A DNA stretch of 7,983 nt from Sediminicultor sp035648055. GTDB taxonomy: Bacteria > Atribacterota > Phoenicimicrobiia > Phoenicimicrobiales > Phoenicimicrobiaceae. Below, piece after piece: positions 1 to 5,584 of this stretch. Under the pieces are notes generated by a model that ran no database searches, was not told the DNA's origin, and was given only the letters and a program-made list of their open reading frames with translations. The stretch covers positions 1-7,983 of the forward strand of contig DASRMF010000126.1 of the NCBI GenBank assembly GCA_035648055.1. The letters are read 5' to 3'. A program made the translations under genes and the position numbers. Numbering within the stretch: position 1 is the stretch's first letter; the number at the start of each line of letters is the position of its first letter.

Positions 1-1670
1 GTAGGAGTAGCCAGGCCAAGCGCACACGGGCAAGCTACAACCAGAACTGAAATTAAATTAGTTAACGCGAAAAGAAAACTATTATCCAGGATTAAATACC
101 ATACCACAAAGGATAAAATAGCAATTGCTAATACTATAGGAATAAAATAATTTACTGCTTTATCTGCAATTCTTTGAATAGGCGGCTTTGAGCTCTGAGC
201 TTCTTCTATAAGTTTTATGATTTGAGATAGCATGGTATCTTTTCCTATTTTAGTTGCTTTAAATTTTATTACACCATTTTTATTAATAGTTCCTCCCACT
301 ACCTTGTCACCTTTTTCTTTCAATGATGGGATGGACTCTCCTGTAATCATTGATTCGTCCACATAGCTCTCACCATCAATAACTTCCCCATCTACGGGAA
401 TTTTTTCTCCTGGTTTAACTATTAATATATCATTTAATGCCACCTTTTCTATAGATATTTCCTGTTCTTCGAAAATTGAGAGCAATTTACTAATCAATAT
501 GCCTTTAGGTGGATATCTAAAAATTTTATTATTATAATTGTAAACTCTGCAGCCAAACAATTTACTAATTTTTCCTTCTATATCTCTTTTATTCACTAAA
601 ATAGTTGGTGACCCGTAAAAGGAATAATCTTTAAAATTTTCTTTAGTCACTTCTGTTAGCTTGAGTGGGACAGAGATATTCAACTCCTTTAGAGCATTTT
701 TTATCTGTTCTACTGATTTATTGTAGTTCGGACAATCACTAAAATATAAAATTTCTATATCTATATTTTTTGGTTTTAAAACACCAGCTGTTTTTGGTTG
801 TAAGCCCATTAATTTTTTAATAGCTTCTGAAGTCTTCCCTTTTGCCTTTGCTTCCAAATATCGCCCCATTGTAAGGAATGTAGCTAAAAAGACTGCTGTT
901 TCATAAAATAAAAATTTACTGGAAAGTATAAAATTAAAAGTAGCCAAAAGACTTGCTATAAAAGCAACTCCTATCCCCATAGAGTACATTACATCCATAT
1001 TTAAACTCTTATTTTTTAAAGAACGATAAGCAGCAGTAAAAATAGGATGACTTATATAAATAAAAGTAGGTGTGGCAATAAATAACATAAGGTAGGCCAT
1101 CGGAAAAGGTAAATTAATTGGAACATACATAAGAATCATTAAAAGAATACCGGCAGCAAATCCTACAATAATTTGGTTACGTTTTACTTTTAAATCTTTT
1201 TCTCTGGTAATTTTTTCAAAATCTTTTATTTCTTCTCCTTCAATTCCCAAAAATTGGTATCCGGTTTCTTCAATAGTTTTTCTCATGTCGTCTTGGGTTA
1301 CAATATTTGGATTATAAATAACAATCGCCTTTTCACCAGCAAGATCAATATTAACTTCTACGGTTCCATCTAATCTCAGGAGAGAATTTTCGATTGTTTT
1401 TACGCAAGAAGCACAAGTCATCCCTCCAATTTTTAAAACGACTTTTTCGTTTATTATTTGGTAACCTGCGTCCCTTATGGCTTTGTCTAAATCAGTAAAC
1501 TTTAGCTTTAAAAAGTCATATTCTACTGCAACGCTCTCATTTCCAAGATTTACTTGTGCATTGATGACACCATTTAGATTTATCAATGACTTCTCAATTG
1601 TTGCAGCACACATTGCGCAAGTCATTCCAGAAATCTTAATTTTAATTTTTTTTCTGTGGTCTAAAGCCAT
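1..1670 (-). CDS. copA: Copper-type P1B ATPase (CopA-like), 3' end outside window, with thioredoxin-like domain inserted in the actuator domain
   Basis: This is a membrane pump that would export Cu+ or a similar soft metal using ATP. The frame is open for 556 codons from ATG 1670, preceded by AGAGGAAG, and runs off the window without a stop. Two N-terminal heavy-metal-associated domains carry GMTCAMC (Cys18, Cys21) and GMTCASC (Cys86, Cys89). Membrane segments follow at about 166-184, 191-215, 225-249 and 254-272. The actuator domain contains TGES at 443-446, and the membrane CPC metal site is at 547-549. The phosphorylation loop (DKTG), nucleotide domain and last helices lie outside, so metal specificity is inferred from the HMA and CPC motifs only. 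Residues about 300-402 are foreign to the family: a thioredoxin-fold domain replaces a short turn in the actuator hairpin. The gene is last in the visible Rrf2 operon, 51 bp after the cysteine synthase. Confidence 0.93.
   Translation of the reverse strand, partial: MALDHRKKIKIKISGMTCAMCAATIEKSLINLNGVINAQVNLGNESVAVEYDFLKLKFTDLDKAIRDAGYQIINEKVVLKIGGMTCASCVKTIENSLLRLDGTVEVNIDLAGEKAIVIYNPNIVTQDDMRKTIEETGYQFLGIEGEEIKDFEKITREKDLKVKRNQIIVGFAAGILLMILMYVPINLPFPMAYLMLFIATPTFIYISHPIFTAAYRSLKNKSLNMDVMYSMGIGVAFIASLLATFNFILSSKFLFYETAVFLATFLTMGRYLEAKAKGKTSEAIKKLMGLQPKTAGVLKPKNIDIEILYFSDCPNYNKSVEQIKNALKELNISVPLKLTEVTKENFKDYSFYGSPTILVNKRDIEGKISKLFGCRVYNYNNKIFRYPPKGILISKLLSIFEEQEISIEKVALNDILIVKPGEKIPVDGEVIDGESYVDESMITGESIPSLKEKGDKVVGGTINKNGVIKFKATKIGKDTMLSQIIKLIEEAQSSKPPIQRIADKAVNYFIPIVLAIAILSFVVWYLILDNSFLFALTNLISVLVVACPCALGLATP
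465..770 (-). other. Thioredoxin-like domain nested in the CopA actuator domain
   Basis: Residues about 301-402 of the ATPase have no counterpart in ordinary CopA. On the N side the host sequence LMGLQPKTAGV (287-297) is canonical. On the C side EEQEISIEKVALNDILIVKP (401-420) matches the usual strand and VGDIVxVxPGEK region. In between are a beta strand ending in YFSDCPNY (309-316, Cys313), an amphipathic helix (about 317-331), a second strand (about 334-341), the GSPTILVN cis-proline strand (353-360), RDIEG (362-366), GCRVY (373-377, Cys374) and a final helix (about 388-400). This order matches small standalone thioredoxin-like proteins often annotated as thioredoxin family, DF-family (seleno)protein or alkylmercury-lyase-like. 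Only one cysteine stands at the CPNY site, so it is not a classical CxxC oxidoreductase. A metal-binding or redox-sensing role is inference. Confidence 0.85.
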
Positions 1671-1675
1671 AATTG

Positions 1676-1683
1676 CTTCCTCT
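1676..1683 (-). promoter_or_regulatory. Ribosome binding site of the CopA-type ATPase
   Basis: AGAGGAAG lies 5 bases before ATG 1670. It fixes the start just ahead of the first heavy-metal-associated domain. No convincing promoter is visible in the 51-bp gap, so the gene is probably co-transcribed with the cysteine synthase. Confidence 0.7.
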
Positions 1684-1721
1684 TAAATTACTAAACTTTA
1701 ATTTTTTAAAAACACAATATT

Positions 1722-2630
1722 TTACGGTGGACACTTTCCACATGTTGACCTGAATAAGGTAGTACTTAAATATCTGTCTCCCCGATCAGGTAAAATTACA
1801 ACAATTATTCCAGAGTGCATCTTTTTGGCTATACGCAAGGCTCCTACTACTGCAGCACCACTGGACATGCCTACAAAAATACCTTCTTTGATAGCAAGTA
1901 ATCTTGTCATCTCATAAGCCGGTTCATCCTCAATAATAATCTTCTCATCCAATTTTTCTGAGTGGTATATCTTGGGGACAATTGATTCCTGCATATTTTT
2001 AAGCCCCTGGATTTTATGTCCCATTGTTGGTTCAACTCCTATAATTTTAATTTGCGGTTTCTTTTCCTTGAGATATTTACCCGTCCCCATTAGAGTTCCT
2101 CCGGTCCCCATACCGGCTACAAATACATCTATTTCTCCCTTGGTTTGGGAAAATATTTCCGGTCCGGTGGTCTCATAATGGGCAAGGACATTATTCTCAT
2201 TTTCGAATTGATTGGGCATATAATATTTGCCCGGCTCTTCGGCAATAAGCTGATGAGCCTTCCTGATGGCACCATCAGTCCCTTCCTTTGCCGGAGTAAG
2301 CACTGCTTCAGCACCAAAGGCTTCAATAATCCGACGTCTTTCCATACTAACACATTCGGGCATACAAAGTTTAACTTTATATCCCTTAGCTGCTCCTATC
2401 ATTGCCAGAGCAATTCCGGTATTGCCCGAAGTAGGTTCAAGTATTGTTTTTCCACTGATAAGTTCCCCTGACTCCTCTGCTTTTTTAAGCATATAATAGG
2501 CAGGACGATCTTTGATTGAACCGCCAGGGTTACTTCCTTCAAGCTTGCCAAAAATTCTTATCTTTGAATTTCCATTTAGATTATTTAACTCAATAAGCGG
2601 CATACTGCCGATAGCTGATAACAGGTTCAT
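1722..2630 (-). CDS. cysM: Cysteine synthase (O-acetylserine sulfhydrylase), CysM-type, with C-terminal CxxC
   Basis: This PLP enzyme makes L-cysteine from O-acetylserine and sulfide, or from a related sulfur donor in the CysM subgroup. The 302 residues match the usual length of CysM (about 300). The PLP lysine is Lys40 in GGSIKDRPA, and the KDRPA form favours CysM over CysK (KDRIA). The substrate loop is TSGNTG (67-72), the PLP phosphate loop GTGGT (175-179), and the distal cofactor-contacting segment GMSSGAA (254-260). After the conserved LPDRGDRYLST the chain ends in STCGKCPP, giving Cys297 and Cys300. AGGAG sits before ATG 2630. The gene lies 70 bp after the SHOCT gene and 51 bp before the ATPase in the same direction. 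An exact sulfur donor cannot be assigned; cystathionine beta-synthase-like activity is a less likely alternative. Confidence 0.93.
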   Translation of the reverse strand: MNLLSAIGSMPLIELNNLNGNSKIRIFGKLEGSNPGGSIKDRPAYYMLKKAEESGELISGKTILEPTSGNTGIALAMIGAAKGYKVKLCMPECVSMERRRIIEAFGAEAVLTPAKEGTDGAIRKAHQLIAEEPGKYYMPNQFENENNVLAHYETTGPEIFSQTKGEIDVFVAGMGTGGTLMGTGKYLKEKKPQIKIIGVEPTMGHKIQGLKNMQESIVPKIYHSEKLDEKIIIEDEPAYEMTRLLAIKEGIFVGMSSGAAVVGALRIAKKMHSGIIVVILPDRGDRYLSTTLFRSTCGKCPP

Positions 2631-2649
2631 AATTTTCTCCTAAATATCT

Positions 2650-2690
2650 TTTTATTTCGTAATTTTTTATAACTATTTTATATTCAGTAT
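2650..2690 (-). promoter_or_regulatory. Possible secondary ACT-N11-AGT operator before the cysteine synthase
   Basis: The 70-bp gap between the SHOCT gene and the cysteine synthase contains, on the minus strand, ATACTGAATATAAAATAGT followed by TAT. This is a weak dyad (ACT, 11 bases, AGT). The Rrf2 promoter also contains an ACT-N11-AGT arrangement. It may be a second Rrf2 site, but the match is short and AT-rich. Confidence 0.2.
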
Positions 2691-2700
2691 AAGAAATTAG

Positions 2701-3015
2701 CTACCTTTTCAAAGCTTTTTTCATTTTTTCGAATTCTTCTTCGGTAATTTCTCCTTTTGCAAATCGTTCTTTGGCAATATCTAAGGAAGTTTCGCTATCC
2801 CCTCCAGTATACCTATTAGATTTTGTATTAGAGATAATAAAATAAATTATTAATCCAATAACAATTGCAAACATGAACATCATAAATATTCCTCCTCCAT
2901 ATCCAAAATTCATCATTTGATTCCACCCCCCTATAAGTCCACAGCCCTCTGTGTCTGCAAATGCAAGAACTGGAAACATAAATAATATTACAAAAACTAT
3001 AATCAACACTTTCAT
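2701..3015 (-). CDS. Small exported membrane protein with C-terminal SHOCT domain
   Basis: This 104-residue protein has three visible parts. A signal peptide (1-20) ends in VLAFA with likely cleavage before Asp21. A short Met- and Gly-rich external stretch (WNQMMNFGYGGG, 31-42) leads into a transmembrane helix (about 43-62). The cytosolic tail (about 77-103) is a SHOCT domain with the typical pattern AKERFAKGEITEEEFEKMKK. SHOCT is a short oligomerisation-type motif without known catalytic activity, and proteins of this layout often lie beside copper export genes. AGAGGTG stands 8 bases before ATG 3015. The gene is 53 bp downstream of the Rrf2 regulator, and its own function is not known. If the signal peptide is not cleaved, the protein would span the membrane twice. 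Confidence 0.85.
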   Translation of the reverse strand: MKVLIIVFVILFMFPVLAFADTEGCGLIGGWNQMMNFGYGGGIFMMFMFAIVIGLIIYFIISNTKSNRYTGGDSETSLDIAKERFAKGEITEEEFEKMKKALKR

Positions 3016-3068
3016 AAAAATTTCACCTCTTTTGCTTATTTAATATTCGTAAAATGCTATAGCAATAA

Positions 3069-3485
3069 TTAGTTTATTTCCTTTTGCGAGTTCATTAAAT
3101 CCTCTAAAGTAACTGAGTTAAGTTCGTCGGAAATTTTTTCATCTAATTTTTCCCAGATACCTCGAGTCGCACATTTGGAAACCCTGGGACAAACAGAAGG
3201 ATTTTTTACGCATTCCACACAACTTATCTCCCCTTCCAAAGTTTGCACAATCTCTTTGAGAGTTATTTGGGAAGGAGATTTGGCTAACTGATATCCTCCA
3301 TGGGCTCCTCGAGAAGAACTTATCAACCCGCTTGCCTTAAGGGGGATAACCAGGTGACTTAAATATTTTTCGGAAATCTCTTCCTTTTCGGCAATATCCT
3401 TTAAAAAGATGGTCCCTTTACTAAAATTTAAGGCTAATTCTAACATTAACCTTGTCCCATATCTCGCTCTGGTAGAAAGCCTCAC
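3069..3485 (-). CDS. Rrf2-family transcriptional regulator with clustered cysteines (GTG start)
   Basis: This is a 138-residue DNA-binding repressor-type protein. The winged helix covers about 1-70 and opens with RLSTRARYGTR; the recognition helix and wing include SEKYLSHL (38-45) and SRGAHGGYQLA (58-68). Cys89, Cys92, Cys99 and Cys105 form a cluster (C-x2-C-x6-C-x5-C) like the Fe-S binding loop of IscR/NsrR relatives, followed by TRGIW. The IscR ligand His two residues after the third cysteine is Thr here. GTG 3485 is chosen because GAGGTGA lies 4 bases upstream and the family begins at this point; a longer frame to ATG 3560 would run through the promoter. It heads the apparent operon with the SHOCT protein, cysteine synthase and CopA, and probably autoregulates. 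CymR-like control of cysteine genes is a plausible alternative to Fe-S sensing. Confidence 0.92.
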   Translation of the reverse strand: MRLSTRARYGTRLMLELALNFSKGTIFLKDIAEKEEISEKYLSHLVIPLKASGLISSSRGAHGGYQLAKSPSQITLKEIVQTLEGEISCVECVKNPSVCPRVSKCATRGIWEKLDEKISDELNSVTLEDLMNSQKEIN

Positions 3486-3486
3486 A

Positions 3487-3496
3487 AAATCACCTC
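3487..3496 (-). promoter_or_regulatory. Ribosome binding site that fixes the Rrf2 GTG start
   Basis: On the minus strand the sequence reads GCGAGGTGATTTTGTGAGG, a strong Shine-Dalgarno (GAGGTGA) 4 bases before GTG 3485. No comparable site precedes ATG 3560, which overlaps the -35 box. Confidence 0.8.
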
Positions 3497-3504
3497 GCTT
3501 ATTT

Positions 3505-3530
3505 ACTACTATTACTATTACTTTAGTAGT
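3505..3530 (-). promoter_or_regulatory. Inverted-repeat operator at the Rrf2 transcription start
   Basis: ACTACTA (3530-3524) and TAGTAGT (3511-3505) are perfect inverted 7-mers separated by 12 bases, with further TAGTAA direct repeats between them. The dyad begins 2 bases after the -10 box and covers the expected transcription start, the usual place for a repressor site. Binding by the Rrf2 protein encoded directly downstream is inference. Confidence 0.6.
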
Positions 3531-3531
3531 G

Positions 3532-3560
3532 ATTATAATATAAAAAAATATTTTTGTCAA
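3532..3560 (-). promoter_or_regulatory. Consensus sigma-70/sigma-A promoter for the Rrf2-SHOCT-cysM-copA operon
   Basis: The -35 box TTGACA (3560-3555) and -10 box TATAAT (3537-3532) are both perfect and separated by exactly 17 bp. The start would fall near 3525, leaving a 5' leader of about 40 bases before the GTG. A promoter this strong would need repression, which agrees with the dyad just downstream. Confidence 0.85.
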
Positions 3561-3572
3561 GTATTAAATTAG

Positions 3573-3600
3573 TATCGAGTATATAGTATGTAGTATATAG
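3573..3600. repeat. Degenerate 7-bp tandem repeat, four units
   Basis: Plus-strand units are TATCGAG, TATATAG, TATGTAG and TATATAG with no gaps. The array ends 12 bp upstream of the -35 box of the Rrf2 promoter. The same heptad pattern recurs at 3659-3686 and 4821-4855. Confidence 0.7.
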
Positions 3601-3638
3601 TGAAAAAAGAAAAAGAAAATAGGAGCTAGAATGAATTA

Positions 3639-3654
3639 GTATCTCGTAAAGAAA
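3639..3654. repeat. 16-mer shared with the spacer on the other side of the YchF-like gene
   Basis: GTATCTCGTAAAGAAA occurs identically here and at 4848-4863. It contains a single heptad unit TATCTCG (3640-3646). Confidence 0.7.
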
Positions 3655-3658
3655 TAAA

Positions 3659-3686
3659 TATCTAGTATATAGTATAGAGTATTTAG
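3659..3686. repeat. Degenerate 7-bp tandem repeat, four units
   Basis: Plus-strand units are TATCTAG, TATATAG, TATAGAG and TATTTAG. The array lies in the 174-bp spacer between the end of the YchF-like gene and the Rrf2 promoter. That spacer has no gene and no clear hairpin terminator. Confidence 0.7.
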
Positions 3687-3734
3687 TTAAGGAAATAAGA
3701 GATAGAAGTTGGAGAAGATATTGAATAACTTGTT

Positions 3735-4808
3735 TTAAACGTTAAATCGAAAATTAATTATGTCTCCGTCTTCAATTATAGCACCTTTACCTTCAATCTT
3801 TAGCAGCCCTTTTTCTTTTACCACATGCATGGAACCAAGGGCAACCAAATCCTGATATCTGGCTATCTCTGCCCGAATAAAGCCTCTTTCTATATCGGAA
3901 TGTACTTTTCCGGCAGCTTTTTTGGCAATAGTCCCTTTTTTAATAGTCCAGGCCTTCACTTCGTCTTCTCCCACAGTGAAAAAAGATATCAATCCCAGGT
4001 GCTGATAACACACCCGTGATAATCTTTCAATCCCCGATTCTTTTAGTTCCAAATCTTCTAAAAATATTTGCCTCTCATCCGGTTCCAGTTGACTTATTTC
4101 CATTTCCATCTTGCCACAAATGCTTAAACTGGCCATATTACCATCCCCAATAACCTGAACCAATTTATCCTTTTGGGGATATAATTTTGCTTTAAATTGC
4201 TCTTCGCCAAGATTCAAGGCAATAATAATCGGTTTTAAGGTATAAAAACCGAAACCGCTTATCTTTTTTAATTCATCCTCAGAGAATTCAAGATTAGAAA
4301 GAAACTGATCATCGCTCAGTCCCTGGTTACATTTCTTTAAAATCTCCATCTCTACCAATTCCTCATGAGTCAATTTCCGCTTTGTTTTTTCTAAACGTCC
4401 TAATCGATTTTCTACTACCTCTAAATCCCTAAATAAAAGTTCACACTTTAAATTTTCTATCTGAACAACCGGATCTGTCTCACCAGTAACCGCCGGGTCT
4501 TCAAATAATCTGATTACAAACAGCAAGGCCTCAGCATCCTGGATAAGACTAAATATCTCTACCTTTTCTTTTGTTGGTAACTCGGGAGAAATCCCACCAA
4601 TGTCCACAAATTCAATGGCAGCATAAGTGGTTTTTTTGGGATGATAAAGGGAACTTAAATATTCTATTCTCTGATCGTAAACGGTAGCAATGCCAATATT
4701 TTTTGTGCCTTTTGTAGAAAATGCAGAAACCTCTTTACGTTGGCCAGTTAGAAGATTAAATAGAGTAGTCTTCCCGGTTAAAGGCATCCCTATAATTCCA
4801 ATTTTCAT
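3735..4808 (-). CDS. Divergent YchF-like P-loop NTPase with TGS domain
   Basis: This 357-residue cytosolic protein belongs to the Obg/YchF NTPase group; YchF (about 363 residues) is a ribosome-associated ATPase linked to translation and stress. The P loop is GMPLTGKT (7-14). The switch II region is EFVDIGGI (66-73), where typical YchF has DIAGL followed by a GxGLGN stretch that is missing here. A helical insertion covers about 115-180. The specificity motif is NLGE (199-202), the NxxE type linked to ATP use in YchF rather than the NKxD of GTPases. The C-terminal TGS domain is well preserved, with TIKKGT, HSDIERGFIRAE and final DGDIINFRFNV. Divergence in the P loop and switch II suggests a paralogue rather than the housekeeping YchF, so I give no symbol. 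A GGGGGAGAGG stretch precedes ATG 4808. The gene stands alone between two repeat-bearing spacers. Confidence 0.85.
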   Translation of the reverse strand: MKIGIIGMPLTGKTTLFNLLTGQRKEVSAFSTKGTKNIGIATVYDQRIEYLSSLYHPKKTTYAAIEFVDIGGISPELPTKEKVEIFSLIQDAEALLFVIRLFEDPAVTGETDPVVQIENLKCELLFRDLEVVENRLGRLEKTKRKLTHEELVEMEILKKCNQGLSDDQFLSNLEFSEDELKKISGFGFYTLKPIIIALNLGEEQFKAKLYPQKDKLVQVIGDGNMASLSICGKMEMEISQLEPDERQIFLEDLELKESGIERLSRVCYQHLGLISFFTVGEDEVKAWTIKKGTIAKKAAGKVHSDIERGFIRAEIARYQDLVALGSMHVVKEKGLLKIEGKGAIIEDGDIINFRFNV

Positions 4809-4820
4809 TTCCTCTCCCCC

Positions 4821-4855
4821 TATTTCGTATCTCGTATCTCGTAAATCGTATCTCG
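4821..4855. repeat. 7-bp tandem repeat, five units
   Basis: Plus-strand units are TATTTCG, TATCTCG, TATCTCG, TAAATCG and TATCTCG. The array sits in the likely 5' untranslated leader of the YchF-like gene, directly upstream of its ribosome binding site. Confidence 0.8.
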
Positions 4856-4863
4856 TAAAGAAA
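4848..4863. repeat. 16-mer shared with 3639-3654
   Basis: GTATCTCGTAAAGAAA is identical to the copy at 3639-3654. It forms the end of the five-unit heptad array plus the adjoining TAAAGAAA. Confidence 0.7.
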
Positions 4864-4875
4864 CATTGTAGCTTT

Positions 4876-4881
4876 ATTATA
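4876..4881 (-). promoter_or_regulatory. Possible -10 box for the YchF-like gene
   Basis: A perfect TATAAT lies on the minus strand about 68 bp before ATG 4808. The region 17 bp further upstream is only T-rich, with no good -35 box. If used, transcription would start near 4869 and the heptad array would be in the mRNA leader. Confidence 0.4.
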
Positions 4882-4912
4882 ACAAAGATTTTTAAAAATA
4901 AAAATAAAAAAA

Positions 4913-5584
4913 TTATTTTTTCTTTATCTTTCCATTATCCATCAGGTAAGTACAATTAGTAGTCTCTTTCAAGAATTGTTTATCATGAGAGATAATTATA
5001 TAAGATAAATGAGGATGGCTATTTAAAATTTGAACTATCTTTTCGATAGTTTTATCATCAAGCCAGATTGTAGGCTCATCAAGCAATAAAATCTCCGGCT
5101 GCATTGCCCATACCGTAGCCAGAGAAACCAACCTTTTCTCACCATAGGAAAGATTATAAGTAATCCTATCTTCAAAGCCAGCTAACCCGAGGGTCTCTAA
5201 AGTTTCTTTCAAGATTTTTTTAGTTTCCTGATGATTTTTTCTTAAGTTTAGAGGTCCGAAAGCAATATCTTCGGCAACAGTAGGACTGAATAATTGATCA
5301 TCCGGATCCTGAAAAAGAAGGCCAATTCTTTCTCTAATTTCAATAAAATCATTCTCTACTGCTCTCTCTTTTCCAAAAATCTCAATCTTTCCTTCTGATG
5401 GATGTAGAAGTCCCATAATAAGATGGAAAAGAGTGGTCTTTCCACTTCCATTGGGCCCAACCAAACCTATCCTTTCTCCTTTGGAAAAATTAAAATTGAA
5501 CTTTTTAAATACATAATCCCGGGAGGGATAAGCAAAGGAAAGGTCGTTAATTTTGATTACAGCTTCGTTCTTTTTTTCTTTCAC
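4913..5584 (-). CDS. cbiO: ECF transporter ATPase (CbiO/NikO), nickel/cobalt uptake
   Basis: This cytosolic ATPase powers the Ni/Co ECF transporter together with CbiQ. From GTG 5584 it has 223 residues. It shows Walker A GPNGSGKTT (43-51), Q loop FQDPDDQLFSPT (91-102) typical of CbiO, signature LSYGEKRL (145-152), Walker B LLLDEP (166-171) and the H-loop histidine at 200 (ISHD). The signature has Tyr where LSGGQ has Gly, a variant I believe occurs in CbiO-like proteins. The D-loop region reads TIWLDD instead of the usual TxGLDP. GTG 5584 is chosen because GTGA overlaps the TGA stop of CbiQ, implying coupled translation; a TTG at 5611 lies in the same frame but inside CbiQ. A single ATPase gene is visible, so the ATPase is probably a homodimer. 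It is the last gene of the cassette. Confidence 0.94.
   Translation of the reverse strand: MKEKKNEAVIKINDLSFAYPSRDYVFKKFNFNFSKGERIGLVGPNGSGKTTLFHLIMGLLHPSEGKIEIFGKERAVENDFIEIRERIGLLFQDPDDQLFSPTVAEDIAFGPLNLRKNHQETKKILKETLETLGLAGFEDRITYNLSYGEKRLVSLATVWAMQPEILLLDEPTIWLDDKTIEKIVQILNSHPHLSYIIISHDKQFLKETTNCTYLMDNGKIKKK
5581..5584 (-). promoter_or_regulatory. GTGA stop-start overlap coupling CbiQ and CbiO
   Basis: The TGA stop of CbiQ (5583-5581) and the GTG start of CbiO (5584-5582) share bases. Only a poor Shine-Dalgarno is seen upstream, so CbiO translation likely depends on ribosomes ending on CbiQ, which helps balance subunits. Confidence 0.7.

Noticed and set aside
465..770. Insert as a separate overlapping gene (thioredoxin or alkylmercury lyase)
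   Set aside because: It shares the ATPase reading frame, has no start codon with a ribosome binding site at its border and no stop at its end.
1..1670. Possible frameshift or gene fusion artefact in the ATPase
   Set aside because: All codons from 1670 to 3 were read without a stop and both flanks of the insert remain in the canonical frame, so no frameshift is present in this sequence.
1477..1686. Plus-strand 69-codon frame
   Set aside because: Lies wholly opposite the two HMA domains of the ATPase; no ribosome binding site or recognisable product.
1972..2496. Overlapping plus- and minus-strand frames inside the cysteine synthase
   Set aside because: Shadows of a strongly conserved coding frame; no family features.
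3486..3560. N-terminal extension of the Rrf2 regulator to ATG 3560
   Set aside because: The extension runs through the promoter and dyad, lacks a Shine-Dalgarno, and Rrf2 proteins begin at the RLSTRARYG segment.
3573..3686. CRISPR array
   Set aside because: Units are only 7 bp, contiguous and without spacers; no cas genes.
4856..4925. Rho-independent terminator after CbiO
   Set aside because: The stretch is runs of A and T without a GC-bearing stem; it could not be separated from ordinary AT-rich spacer.
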